A DNA stretch of 64,000 bases. It comes from Allobosea lupini (GTDB lineage: Bacteria > Pseudomonadota > Alphaproteobacteria > Rhizobiales > Beijerinckiaceae). Within the stretch, counting starts at the first letter, position 1. Each line of letters opens with the position of its first letter. The position numbers were made by a program, and so were the translations under genes. The stretch is taken from positions 62,001 through 126,000 of the forward strand of contig NZ_FOAN01000002.1 in assembly GCF_900109525.1 (NCBI RefSeq), read 5' to 3'. A model generated the notes under the pieces. It was not told where the DNA came from. It made no database searches and saw nothing but the letters and a program-made list of their open reading frames with translations. Shown here one piece after another: positions 36,154-44,633 of this stretch.

Positions 36154-36906
36154 TCAGCCCGGCAGGGTCAGCACCAGCGGGCCGTTGGCGGTCGCGACCA
36201 CGGTGTGCTCGTACTGGACCGTGGGCGCACGCGGCTCGGAATACAGCGTCCAGCGATCGCCCTCGGCATGCTCGGCCCAGTTGGCGCCGAGCGACAGGAA
36301 CGGCTCGACGGTGAAGACCAGCCCCTTCTGCATGACGCGGCGCTCGGAGCGCTCGGGCCAGGTCGCGATCTCCTTCGGCTCCTCGTGCAGCGAGCGGCCG
36401 ATGCCGTGGCTGGCGAGGTTTCGCACCAGCGTATAGCCGTTCTTCTGGGCAAAGCGCCCGACGGCTTCGCCGATCCCGGCGACCGGCTTGCCGGCACCGA
36501 CCTGGCCGAGCCCGGCCCAGAGCGCGCGCTTGCCGTCGCGGCACAGCTTCTCGATGCGGCGATCGACCGGCGGCACCGTGAAGGACGCGCCCGTATCGGA
36601 GAAATAGCCCGCCTTCTGAGCAGAGACGTCGATGTTCACGAGGTCGCCCGCCATGATCCGGCGCCCGCCGGGAATGCCGTGTGCGACCTCCTCGTTGATG
36701 CTGATGCACGTGGCGCCCGGGAAGCCGTAGACGGTCTCGGGAGCGGAGCGCGCACCATGCCTTTCGAGCATGTCGCGGCCGATCGCATCGAGCTCGGCCG
36801 TGGTGATGCCCGGTTCGAGCGCCTTGCCCATCGCGGCCAGCGTATCGGCGACGATACGGCCGATCTCGCGCAGGGCCTGCAGCTCTTCGTCATTGGTGAT
36901 GGTCAT
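36154..36906 (-). CDS. map: Type I methionine aminopeptidase
   Basis: Removes the initiator methionine from new proteins; 250 residues. Metal ligands are in place: Asp in NIDVSAQKAGYFSDTGASF (both Asp), His in SHGIGRSLHEEP, Glu in FTVEPFLS and Glu in QYEHTVV. The start at 36906 has AGGA about 7 bases upstream. Monocistronic in appearance, beside ParDE on the opposite strand. It may be a second map gene, since the housekeeping copy often lies elsewhere; this cannot be judged from the window. Confidence 0.93.
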   Translation of the reverse strand: MTITNDEELQALREIGRIVADTLAAMGKALEPGITTAELDAIGRDMLERHGARSAPETVYGFPGATCISINEEVAHGIPGGRRIMAGDLVNIDVSAQKAGYFSDTGASFTVPPVDRRIEKLCRDGKRALWAGLGQVGAGKPVAGIGEAVGRFAQKNGYTLVRNLASHGIGRSLHEEPKEIATWPERSERRVMQKGLVFTVEPFLSLGANWAEHAEGDRWTLYSEPRAPTVQYEHTVVATANGPLVLTLPG

Positions 36907-37067
36907 GGCGGGTTCCTGACCGATTTCGGCGAGGCCGGCAAGGCAGGGCGCGGCAGACTGCCCATGCACGATCCCTGCGGAATCGCGATCGCTGCTATCG
37001 CTTCCCTCGCCTTCCCTGGCGCGCTAAAGCCGCAATGACCTTTCAGACGATTGCAGCGGAGCACCTC

Positions 37068-37934
37068 ATGGCCAAAGTCGCTTTCCTCGGTCTCGGCGTG
37101 ATGGGCTATCCCATGGCCGGCCATCTCAAGGCCAAGGGCCATGAGGTCACCGTCTACAACCGCTCGCCGGAGAAGGCGCAGAAATGGGTAGCCCAGCACG
37201 GCGGCGCCTATGCCCCGACACCAGCCCAGGCCGCGGAAGGCCAGGAGATCGTGTTCGCTTGCGTCGGCAATGACGACGATCTGCGCTCGGTGACCACCGG
37301 CGAAAATGGCGCCTTCGCCGCTATGGGCAAGGGCACCGTCTTCGTCGACCACACCACCGCTTCCGCCAATGTCGCGCGCGAACTCGACGCAGCGGCGACC
37401 GCGGCCGGCTTCGGCTTCGTCGACGCGCCGGTCTCCGGCGGACAGGCAGGCGCCGAGAACGGCGTGCTGACCGTGATGTGCGGCGGCGACCAGGCGACCT
37501 ACGCCAAGGTCGAGCCGGTGATCGCCAGCTTCGCCCGGATGTGCAGGCTGATGGGGCCGGCCGGCTCGGGCCAGCTCACCAAGATGGTCAACCAGATCTG
37601 CATCGCCGGCCTGGTCCAGGGCCTGTCCGAAGGCGTCCACTTCGCCAAGCGCGCCGGCCTCGATGTCGAGGCGATGCTGGAGGTGATCTCGAAGGGCGCC
37701 GCGGGCTCCTGGCAGATGGAGAACCGCGGCAAGACGATGAACGCCGACAAGTTCGATTTCGGCTTCGCCGTCGACTGGATGCGCAAGGACCTCGGCATCG
37801 TGCTCGACGAGGCCCGGAACAACGGCGCCCGTCTGCCGGTGACCGCGCTGGTCGACCAGTTCTATGCCGATGTGCAGAAGCTCGGCGGCGGGCGCTGGGA
37901 TACGTCGAGCCTGCTGAAGCGGCTGGAGCCGTAA
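37068..37934 (+). CDS. 3-hydroxyisobutyrate dehydrogenase-family oxidoreductase
   Basis: NAD(P)-dependent beta-hydroxyacid dehydrogenase of 288 residues. The cofactor motif is FLGLGVMGYPMAGHLKAKGH, the substrate motif is FVDAPVSGGQAGAENG, and the catalytic Lys lies in GSGQLTKMVNQ. Family substrates include 3-hydroxyisobutyrate, tartronate semialdehyde and succinic semialdehyde; the choice cannot be made here. ATG 37068 follows GGAG at 7 bases. It stands alone. Confidence 0.9.
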   Translation: MAKVAFLGLGVMGYPMAGHLKAKGHEVTVYNRSPEKAQKWVAQHGGAYAPTPAQAAEGQEIVFACVGNDDDLRSVTTGENGAFAAMGKGTVFVDHTTASANVARELDAAATAAGFGFVDAPVSGGQAGAENGVLTVMCGGDQATYAKVEPVIASFARMCRLMGPAGSGQLTKMVNQICIAGLVQGLSEGVHFAKRAGLDVEAMLEVISKGAAGSWQMENRGKTMNADKFDFGFAVDWMRKDLGIVLDEARNNGARLPVTALVDQFYADVQKLGGGRWDTSSLLKRLEP

Positions 37935-37937
37935 GGC

Positions 37938-38579
37938 TCAGCCGACCAGCCGCGCCACCTCCGCACGCAGCACCGGCACCAGCTCGGCCTCGAACCAGGG
38001 GTTCTTCCGGAGCCAGCCATTGTTGCGCCAGGAGGGGTGCGGCAGCGGCAGGATGCGCGGCCGGCGCTCCCCGGCGAAGATGTTGCGCCAGTCGGCGACG
38101 GTCGCGGTCAGGTCGGCCGCTGCCTTGCGCCCGAGATGCCATGCTTGCGCGTAACGGCCGATCACCAGGATAAGCTCGATCTCCGGCAAGCCCGCGAGCA
38201 CGCGGCTTCGCCAGGCCGGTGCGCATTCGCGGCGCGGCGGCAGATCGCCGCCCTTGCCGTCGAGCCCGGGGAAGCAATGGCCCATCGGCACGATCGCCAC
38301 GCGAGAAGCATCATAGAAGCGGGCCTGGTCGAGGCCGAGCCAATCGCGCAGGCGGTCGCCGGAGCGGTCGGTGAAAGGCCTGCCGCTGGCATGGACACGC
38401 GTGCCGGGCGCCTGGCTCGCGATCAGGAGGCGCGCGCTCGCCTCAGCCTGGATGACGGGACGCGGCTCGTGCGGCAGGCGCGGCAGATAGACCGGCTCGT
38501 CCCGGCAGATGCGGCAGTCGCGCAATTCGGCGAGGACATCGCCGAGCGCTTCGGAGGCGTTGTCTCCCTGCCCGCTCAT
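37938..38579 (-). CDS. Uracil-DNA glycosylase superfamily protein
   Basis: Protein of 213 residues in the UDG fold. LLIASQAPGTRVHASGRPFTDRSGDRLRDWLG (split) corresponds to the first active-site motif, and LPLPHPSWRNNGW to the HPS motif that contacts the base. DCRICRDEP near the N terminus is a CxxC common in this subgroup. Last gene of a five-gene operon, overlapping the upstream secreted protein gene by 4 bases. Members of this bacterial subgroup are annotated as UDG-like without a proven substrate. Confidence 0.82.
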   Translation of the reverse strand: MSGQGDNASEALGDVLAELRDCRICRDEPVYLPRLPHEPRPVIQAEASARLLIASQAPGTRVHASGRPFTDRSGDRLRDWLGLDQARFYDASRVAIVPMGHCFPGLDGKGGDLPPRRECAPAWRSRVLAGLPEIELILVIGRYAQAWHLGRKAAADLTATVADWRNIFAGERRPRILPLPHPSWRNNGWLRKNPWFEAELVPVLRAEVARLVG

Positions 38580-39040
38580 TGCCCGGCCAGCCGCGCCCGG
38601 CCCTTTCGCTGCGAGATCAACCCGTCGCAGTACCAGGCCGGCACCTTGTCGGCGTGCTTCTCGGGATCGCCGGGCCGGACGGTGAATGCGCCTATGATGT
38701 CCCCACTGGCGACGCTCCGCGGGACATAGAGCGTGCCGCTGCGTTCGACGGTGAAGCAGTAGGTCTGCCGGGTCTCGATCGGGCCGTAATAATAGCAGAT
38801 CGCATCATCCGTCGTGGTCCAGCAGGCATCGCGGTTCGGCATTGCGCGATCGCGGTTGTAGCCGCTCACCCGCCCATCGGCGTGATGGAACTCGCTGAAG
38901 GTCTCGCCGCTGCTGTAGCGCCCGGTCGCGGTATTGCCCTCGACGAGCTGGCGCATCTGCTCCCCCGTCAACCGCTCGACGGCGAATGCCTCGCCGCCCG
39001 CGACCGAGAGCCCGAACAGCAGCAGCGCCGCACACCTCAT
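38576..39040 (-). CDS. Secreted hypothetical protein, paralogue 3 of 3
   Basis: Exported protein of 154 residues with a signal peptide (ALLLFGLSVAGGEAFA). The mature part shares a pattern with the two genes upstream: VERLTGEQMRQLVEGNTATG, FSEFHHADGR, DACWTTTDDAICYYYGP, YCFTVERSGTLYV and a closing WYCDGLIS. The conserved Cys residues (four in the mature part) suggest two disulfides. Overlaps both neighbours by 4 bases. I know no function for this family. Confidence 0.8.
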   Translation of the reverse strand: MRCAALLLFGLSVAGGEAFAVERLTGEQMRQLVEGNTATGRYSSGETFSEFHHADGRVSGYNRDRAMPNRDACWTTTDDAICYYYGPIETRQTYCFTVERSGTLYVPRSVASGDIIGAFTVRPGDPEKHADKVPAWYCDGLISQRKGRARLAGQ

Positions 39041-39510
39041 TGCGAGGCGAGCCGCGACGACATCGACGGCGGCGGACCCTGCGAGATCAGGCCGTCGCAA
39101 TGCCAGGCCGGCGCCTTGTCTGCGTGCTTCTCGGGATCGCCCGGCTGGATGGTGGCGATAGCGTTGATGCGGCCGGTTCGATGGGTCTGCAGCACATAGA
39201 GCGAGCCGCTGCGCTCGACGGTGAAGCAATAGGTCCGGCGGGATGCGAACGGGCCATAATAGTAGCAGACGGCCTCATCGGTCGTGGTCCAGCAGGCATC
39301 GACGTTCTGCACATGCCGGTTGTGCCCTGTCGCACGGCCGTCCTGGTGATGATACTCGCTGAACGGCAAGCCGTTATTGTAGCGGCCGGCAACCGTGTTG
39401 CCCTCGAAGAGCTTGCGGATCTCCTGGCCGGTCAGACGCTCGACCGCGAACGCGCTCGTTGCCGAAACGCAGAGCGCCAGCAGCGCCGCGATCCTGCCGG
39501 GCCGCTTCAC
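39037..39510 (-). CDS. Secreted hypothetical protein, paralogue 2 of 3
   Basis: Exported protein of 157 residues with a signal peptide (RIAALLALCVSATSAFA). Shared blocks are VERLTGQEIRKLFEGNTVAGRY, FSEYHHQDGRATGHN, DACWTTTDEAVCYYYGP, TYCFTVERSGSLYV and WHCDGLIS. It is closest to paralogue 3 (both have PGDPEKHADK). The GTG start at 39510 overlaps the upstream stop (GTGA). Unknown function. Confidence 0.8.
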   Translation of the reverse strand: MKRPGRIAALLALCVSATSAFAVERLTGQEIRKLFEGNTVAGRYNNGLPFSEYHHQDGRATGHNRHVQNVDACWTTTDEAVCYYYGPFASRRTYCFTVERSGSLYVLQTHRTGRINAIATIQPGDPEKHADKAPAWHCDGLISQGPPPSMSSRLASQ

Positions 39511-39971
39511 CTGGCCGCCACGCGTCGCGACATCAGCGGTCCCTGCGGACCGCGCGAGATCAGCCCGTCGCAATACCAGGGCTTGCCGCCATCGGTGTGG
39601 TTGCGCGGATTGGCCAGCTCGATGGTCGCCACCGCGTTGATCCGGCCATTATCGAGATTGCGCAGGATGTAGAGCCGGTCGGTCAGCTCGACCGTGAAAC
39701 AGTGCGTCGTCCGCTCCTCCGGCGGGCCGTAATAATAGCAGACGGCATCGCCCTTGGTGATCCAGCAGGCGTCGCGATTCTCCTGCCAGCCATTGTTGCC
39801 GAGCGCCCGCCCGTCCGGGTCGTGAAACTCGGTGAAGAAGCCGCCGCCAGTGTAGCGGCCACTGACCGTGTTGCCGGTGAAGGCGCGGTTGATCTGCTCG
39901 CCGGTCAGCTTCTCCATCGCCGTCGCGGCGAGCGGGACCATCAGAGCAAGCAGGATCAGCGGCAGGCGCAT
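39507..39971 (-). CDS. Secreted hypothetical protein, paralogue 1 of 3
   Basis: Exported protein of 154 residues with a signal peptide (LILLALMVPLAATA). The family blocks are MEKLTGEQINRAFTGNTVSG, FTEFHDPDGRALGNNGW, DACWITKGDAVCYYYGP, HCFTVELTDRLYILR and WYCDGLISRG. It is the most divergent of the three (NPRNHTDGG in place of PGDPEKHADK). It starts 2 bases after the GST stop. The triplication and retained Cys/Trp/Tyr framework indicate selected, not decaying, copies. Confidence 0.8.
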   Translation of the reverse strand: MRLPLILLALMVPLAATAMEKLTGEQINRAFTGNTVSGRYTGGGFFTEFHDPDGRALGNNGWQENRDACWITKGDAVCYYYGPPEERTTHCFTVELTDRLYILRNLDNGRINAVATIELANPRNHTDGGKPWYCDGLISRGPQGPLMSRRVAAR

Positions 39972-39973
39972 GA

Positions 39974-40585
39974 TCAGACCTTCCAGCTCGGCCTGGCCGA
40001 GAGCTCGCCATGCCAGCGCCGGATATTGGTGAAATCCTCCGGCAGCGGGATGCGGGAAGGCTTCATGAAGTCGATGGCGATGCCGGCGGTGATGTCGGCG
40101 ACCGTCAGCTCGTCGCCGCAGAGGAAGCGATTGGCGCCGAGCTGCAGGTCGAGCAGCACGAGATGATCGTCGATCTGCTCGCGGCTGGCCTCGGCCCATT
40201 CCGGCACCTGGTCCTCGAGCTCGGCCATGGCGGGATGGCTGTGGCGGAACACGGCCGCGACCGCTGTGAACAGGCCGAGCTCGATGCGGCGATTCCACAT
40301 CTCGATCAGCGCCGCCTCCTTGGGGGCGGCGCCGAACAGGGCCGGCGCCGGGTGCAGGCTCTCGATGTAGCGACAGATCGCGATGGTCTCGGCCAGCGCC
40401 GTGCCGTCGTCCAGCAGCAGCACCGGCAGGCGCTGGGACGGGTTGATCCGGGTGAACTCAGGTGTCCGGTGCTCCTTCCTGGCGATGTCGACCGGGATGA
40501 GCTCGGGCAAGGGCACGCCCTTCTCGGCGAAGAAGATGCGGACCCGCCGCGGATTGGGCGCGCGCCCGCCATCATAGAGCTTCAT
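39974..40585 (-). CDS. Glutathione S-transferase family protein
   Basis: Protein of 203 residues. The N-terminal thioredoxin-like domain contains MKLYDGGRAPNPRRVRIFFAEKGV and the glutathione-binding NPSQRLPVLLLDDGTALAETIAICRYIE (split), with the cis-Pro and the Glu-Thr pair; the C-terminal helical domain has the N-capping ELTVADITAGIAIDF. First gene of the operon containing three secreted paralogues and a UDG-like gene. ATG 40585 follows GAGGGG. Substrate unknown. Confidence 0.9.
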   Translation of the reverse strand: MKLYDGGRAPNPRRVRIFFAEKGVPLPELIPVDIARKEHRTPEFTRINPSQRLPVLLLDDGTALAETIAICRYIESLHPAPALFGAAPKEAALIEMWNRRIELGLFTAVAAVFRHSHPAMAELEDQVPEWAEASREQIDDHLVLLDLQLGANRFLCGDELTVADITAGIAIDFMKPSRIPLPEDFTNIRRWHGELSARPSWKV

Positions 40586-40744
40586 GCCCCTCGCCTTTCG
40601 CCGTCTCGGACATCGCGGTTTCACGGTGCCGGCGCCACCGTGTCAAGAGTTCAGCCTGCAAAGACGGCGGCAAGACGACAGAACGGCCGAGCCCGGGAAC
40701 AAAGCCAGGGCGCGGCGATTGATCAGCCAGCAAGAGAAGAGGCA

Positions 40745-40894
40745 ATGCCGCAGGACTGGAGCTTCGTCGTCTGGATCGTCGTCCTCGCCATTCCGGTGGG
40801 GCTGATGCTCGCAACCTTCTGGTCGCGCTCGCGTCAGCCCGGTACCGCGCGGCTGGATGGGCCGAGCAGGGACGATCCGCGCGAGCCGATGTGA
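40745..40894 (+). CDS. Small single-helix membrane protein, 49 aa
   Basis: Short protein with one membrane helix (FVVWIVVLAIPVGLMLATFW) after a short acidic-aromatic N terminus and a charged tail rich in Asp/Arg/Pro. GAAGAGG precedes the ATG. Divergent from the GST operon and convergent with the AEC carrier. Unknown function; small membrane proteins of this type are often missed in annotation. Confidence 0.5.
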   Translation: MPQDWSFVVWIVVLAIPVGLMLATFWSRSRQPGTARLDGPSRDDPREPM

Positions 40895-40910
40895 CCACTC
40901 TCCCGAGCGA

Positions 40911-41831
40911 TCACCCCGGCGCAAGTAGGATCAGCGCGAGCGGCACCGCGACCGCGGCCACCACCGTCTGCAGCGCGCAGATGCCGGCCATCAGCGGGGC
41001 ATCGCCACCGAGCTGGCGCGCCATCACATAGGAGGACGAGGCGGTCGGTAGCGCCTGAAACAGGATGGCGAGGGTCGCCGCCGGGCCGCCGAGGCCGAAG
41101 CCCTTCAGCGCCGCATAGGTCGCGAGCGGCATCAGCACGAACTTGACCGCAGAGGCGACCAGCGCCGGCTTCAGCCCGCGGCCGAGCGCGCCCCAATCGA
41201 GCGCCGCGCCAACGCAGAGCAGGCCAATCGGCAGCGAGGCCTGGCCGAGCGCCTTGAGGCAGCCCTCGACGCCAGGCGGCAGGCCAAGGCCGCTGAGCTG
41301 GATGGCGATGCCGAGCACGCAGGACATCAGCAGCGGATTGAGCGCAAGGCCCCGCAGGATGCCGCGCAAGGTCGGCTGGGCCGAGCCCCAGCGGGCGAAG
41401 ACGAGGACGCAGAGCACGTTGACGGTCGGCACGATCGCGGCGTTGGCCACAGCCGCCAGCGGCAATGCGGATGCGCCCAGCATGCTGCCGGCCGCGCTCA
41501 GGCCGACATAGTTGTTGAAGCGGATGCCACCCTGGAAAACCGAGGTGAAGGCGGCGTCGCTATAGCCGAGCCAGGGCTTCGCCAGGACCAGCAGCGCCGA
41601 GACGGCGACAATCGCGGCGATCAGCGTCAAAGCCAGCTCGGCGACGGGCAGTCCCCTAAGATCAGCCATCGCCAGCGCGTGGATGAAGAGGGCCGGGAGC
41701 AGCACATAGTAGCTCAGCCGCTCGGCCTGCGGCCAGAACGCGTCGGGCAGGAAGCGCAGGCGCCGCATGGCGTGGCCGAACGCGATCAGCAGGGCGATCG
41801 GCGCCAGAGCGAGCAGGATCGCGCCGATCAT
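40911..41831 (-). CDS. AEC (auxin efflux carrier) family transporter
   Basis: Inner-membrane carrier of 306 residues with about ten helices in two halves. GGIRFNNYVGLSAAG and the second-half ALPTASSSYVMARQLGGDA are typical of bacterial AEC proteins, several of which transport malate, malonate or other organic anions. The start gives the first helix ILLALAPIALLIAFGHAMR. No enzyme gene accompanies it, so the substrate is unknown. Confidence 0.9.
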   Translation of the reverse strand: MIGAILLALAPIALLIAFGHAMRRLRFLPDAFWPQAERLSYYVLLPALFIHALAMADLRGLPVAELALTLIAAIVAVSALLVLAKPWLGYSDAAFTSVFQGGIRFNNYVGLSAAGSMLGASALPLAAVANAAIVPTVNVLCVLVFARWGSAQPTLRGILRGLALNPLLMSCVLGIAIQLSGLGLPPGVEGCLKALGQASLPIGLLCVGAALDWGALGRGLKPALVASAVKFVLMPLATYAALKGFGLGGPAATLAILFQALPTASSSYVMARQLGGDAPLMAGICALQTVVAAVAVPLALILLAPG

Positions 41832-41996
41832 GCCCTGAACTCACAAGCGGGCAACCAAGTGGGCAGCAATGTCATGCGGCAGCGAATCCGGCGCGGGAGC
41901 AGGAAGAAGACGATTCTTCTTTAGGTCGCCCTCACCAGAGACGAAACCGCCTGAACTGTCAGCGGGATTGAGGAATTCGCATGGCCCGCCCAGGCT

Positions 41997-42554
41997 TCAA
42001 CGCGGATGGCTCCTGCGCCACGCTTCCGGCCGCTCGAAGCTCGTCGCCCAGATGCCGCGGCCGGCCGCCTTCGCCTCAGCCTCCTCGGCCTGATAGGCGC
42101 CATAGGAAACCGCGTGGCCCTGGCGTACCAGAGCCGCGTTGATCTCGGCGTCACCCTGGCGGCAGCGCGCCAGTCCGCGGCCATAGCGATCGGCGCGGGA
42201 GATCATGCAGTTGACGTTGCCGAGCGCCAGCATCGCGGCCAGCGCACGCCTGGCCTGCCGGCCGCAGGCAACCTCGCCACCGGTACGATCGCGGCAGGTC
42301 TGCCGGTATTCCGGCGCGTCGATGCCGTCCAGGCGCAACTCTTCGCCAAGAAGCCTGATCGAATCGCCATCGATCGCCTCGGCCGCTCCGGCGAGATCGC
42401 GCCCCGAGCCGAGACGATACTGCAGGACTGCTCCCGCGATCGCCAAAAGCAGAAGGAATCCAAGGGCTACGACAAAGTCGACGGATCGGCCGACCCGCCG
42501 CCAGCCGAACGGTCCGTAGCTGCCTGTCCTGAATCCGAAGCGTGCCATCAGCAT
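41997..42554 (-). CDS. Membrane-anchored thermonuclease-family protein (SNase-like)
   Basis: Protein of 185 residues with one N-terminal membrane helix (VVALGFLLLLAIAGAVL) and a staphylococcal nuclease-like domain facing the periplasm. Catalytic positions appear intact: Arg and Glu in LRLDGIDAPEYRQTC and the second Arg in DRYGRGLARC; DGDSIRL supplies calcium ligands. Extra Cys residues (TCRD, VACG, NCM, ARC) may form disulfides. An ATG two codons downstream (42548) is an alternative start. Confidence 0.87.
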   Translation of the reverse strand: MLMARFGFRTGSYGPFGWRRVGRSVDFVVALGFLLLLAIAGAVLQYRLGSGRDLAGAAEAIDGDSIRLLGEELRLDGIDAPEYRQTCRDRTGGEVACGRQARRALAAMLALGNVNCMISRADRYGRGLARCRQGDAEINAALVRQGHAVSYGAYQAEEAEAKAAGRGIWATSFERPEAWRRSHPR

Positions 42555-42635
42555 AAGCTTAACGATTTCTCGCCAATCATGGCGAGCCGGAGCGCGAAGG
42601 TTGCGCTGCCGGACGGGAGCCTTTGACTTCGGATC

Positions 42636-44156
42636 ATGCCGGAACTGACAGCCGAACAGGTGCAGCGCGGCCGCGGACCCGATCCGACCGTGCTGGCGCG
42701 CCGCAAGCTGATCAACCGCGAGGTCCGGTCGGCGCGGGAGAAATTGACCTCTTCGACCGGTCTCCAGCGCGCCTTCGACTACGAACTGATCCGCGTCTTT
42801 GCCCAGTATCGGCTGAACGGTTCGGCCGGCACGCTGCTGCTCGCCTTGCTGGTCGCGGCGGCCGCCTGCGTCTGGGTGCCGTTCTATGTGGTCTCGGGCT
42901 GGCTCTGCCTGGTGGTGCTGACCTCAGCCTTCGCGGCCGTGCTGTGCCGGCGCTTCCTGGCCGAGCCTTCCGCAGCCGCCCGCGTCAGCTTCTGGCGCAA
43001 GCTCCTACCTACCGCCGAACTGCTGCACGGTCTGTCCTGGGCCCTGCTGGCCGGCCTTTTCGTCGGCATCGAGGCACCCGGCGCCCGCTTCTTCCTGATG
43101 ACGGCGCTGCTGATCGTCAGCGCGCTCACGGTGACGCTCGCCGCGACGATCCCGATCGCGGTCTATTTTGGCCTCGCGCCGATCGTCAGCGCGATCATCC
43201 TGTCCTTCAGCGGCCGCTCCGACATCGACAGCGTCACCATGCTGCTGATGGCGGTCTGCGCACAGCTCTTCTTCATCTTCCTGACCAACCGACTCTATTC
43301 GACCTCGGTCGAGACCATCGAGTTCCGGGCCGAGAAGGATGCGCTGATCGCCGAGCTCGAAACCGCCAAGGCCAATTCCGACGAAGCCAGGCGCAAGGCG
43401 GAGGAGGCGAACCTCGCCAAGTCGCGCTTCCTGGCGACGATGAGCCACGAGCTGCGCACCCCGCTCAACGCCATCCTCGGCTTCTCCGAGGTGATGAAGA
43501 ACGAGGTGTTCGGCCCACATACCAATGCCTCCTACAAGGAGTATTCCGGCGACATCCATTCCTCAGGCCAGCACCTGCTGACGCTGATCAACGAGATCCT
43601 CGACCTCTCTCGCATCGAGGCCGGCAAATACGAGCTCAGCGAGGAGGCGATCAGCCTCGCGGCGATCGCCGACGATGCAGCCCACATGCTCAACCTGCGC
43701 GCCAAGGCCAAGAGCCAGACAATCCGCCAGGCTACCGAGCCCGATCTGCCGCGGATCTGGGCCGATGAACGCGCGATCCGCCAGGCTGTGCTCAACATCA
43801 TCGCGAATGCGATCAAGTTCACCCCGCAGGGCGGCGAGATCTCGATCAAGGTCGGCTGGACCGCGACCGGCGGGCAATATGTCAGCATCAGCGATACCGG
43901 TCCTGGCATTCCCGAGGACGAGATCCCGGTGGTGATGCAGACCTTCGGGCGTGGCTCCCTTGCGATCAAGACCGCCGAGCAGGGCTCGGGTCTCGGCCTG
44001 CCGATCGTCAAGGGGCTGATCGACCTGCATGGCGGCGGCTTCCGCATCAAGTCGAGCCCGCGCGCCGGCACGGAAGTGACGATCACGCTGCCCGCCGAGC
44101 GGGTGATGGACACGCTGCCGGCGCTGCCGGAGCCGAACGAGCGCTCGGCGGCCTAA
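42636..44156 (+). CDS. Membrane histidine kinase of the PleC/DivJ-like group
   Basis: Sensor kinase of 506 residues with an N-terminal block of about five to six membrane helices (about 60-225), a coiled-coil linker (EFRAEKDALIAELETAKANS) and kinase core. The phosphoacceptor is H271 in ATMSHELRTPLNAILGFSEVM; the following VFGPHTNASYKEYSGDIHSSG and LINEILDLSRIEAGKYEL are typical of the PleC/DivJ/PdhS group of rhizobial cell-cycle kinases. N box NIIANAIKF, G boxes SDTGPGIP and GSGLGLPIVKGL. No response regulator is adjacent. Specific signal unknown. Confidence 0.9.
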   Translation: MPELTAEQVQRGRGPDPTVLARRKLINREVRSAREKLTSSTGLQRAFDYELIRVFAQYRLNGSAGTLLLALLVAAAACVWVPFYVVSGWLCLVVLTSAFAAVLCRRFLAEPSAAARVSFWRKLLPTAELLHGLSWALLAGLFVGIEAPGARFFLMTALLIVSALTVTLAATIPIAVYFGLAPIVSAIILSFSGRSDIDSVTMLLMAVCAQLFFIFLTNRLYSTSVETIEFRAEKDALIAELETAKANSDEARRKAEEANLAKSRFLATMSHELRTPLNAILGFSEVMKNEVFGPHTNASYKEYSGDIHSSGQHLLTLINEILDLSRIEAGKYELSEEAISLAAIADDAAHMLNLRAKAKSQTIRQATEPDLPRIWADERAIRQAVLNIIANAIKFTPQGGEISIKVGWTATGGQYVSISDTGPGIPEDEIPVVMQTFGRGSLAIKTAEQGSGLGLPIVKGLIDLHGGGFRIKSSPRAGTEVTITLPAERVMDTLPALPEPNERSAA

Positions 44157-44176
44157 GCGCTCCTGCCGCGGAGGCG

Positions 44177-44524
44177 CTACGCCGCCCGACGCACGCCTGC
44201 CGTGCCTTTCCGCTCGACCTCGCCCTCCTCCCACCAGTCGCCAAGCGCGTCGATCAGCGGTACGAGGCGCTGACCAGCGGCGGTCAGCTCGTAATCGACC
44301 CGGCGCGGATAGCCGTCGTGGTCGATGCGCCGGACGACCCCGGCCGCTTCCAGCTTGCGCAGTTCCAGCGCGAGCATGCGATGCGAGACGGTCGGATTGT
44401 CGCGCCTGAGTTCGTTGAAGCGCTTGGTGCCGTCCTTCAGATAATAGAGCAGCAAGGTCGGCCAGCGGCCGCTCAGCACCCGCATGACGCTCTCGATCGA
44501 GCAGTCGGACACGACGTCCTTCAT
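44177..44524 (-). CDS. HxlR-family transcriptional regulator
   Basis: Winged-helix regulator of 115 residues. CSIESVMRVLSGRWPTLLLYYL with the N-terminal Cys, RFNELRRDNPTVSHRMLALELRKLE (split) as recognition region and YPRRVDYELTAAGQRL as wing are all typical. It is divergent from a glutathione S-transferase-like gene; HxlR proteins often control a neighbouring redox or detoxification gene in response to electrophiles through their Cys. A TTAC-N10-GTAA pair at 44543-44560 is a possible site. Confidence 0.92.
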   Translation of the reverse strand: MKDVVSDCSIESVMRVLSGRWPTLLLYYLKDGTKRFNELRRDNPTVSHRMLALELRKLEAAGVVRRIDHDGYPRRVDYELTAAGQRLVPLIDALGDWWEEGEVERKGTAGVRRAA

Positions 44525-44542
44525 GATCCGTTCCGCGCGTGG

Positions 44543-44560
44543 TTACAAAAAAGTGCGTAA
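44543..44560. promoter_or_regulatory. Possible HxlR operator
   Basis: TTAC (44543-44546) and GTAA (44557-44560) form a short inverted repeat, 19 bases before the regulator start, in the divergent space. Arms are only four bases, so this is tentative. Confidence 0.3.
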
Positions 44561-44633
44561 TTTACATGGGGCGGCGAGTGACTAGGTTCCACCCCGCTGC
44601 GCAGCGTTTCCCAACCAGAACGGAAAACGCAAG

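Noticed and set aside
39974..40298. Longer start for secreted paralogue 1
   Set aside because: The frame extends upstream through the GST gene, but the signal peptide begins at 39971 just after the GST stop.
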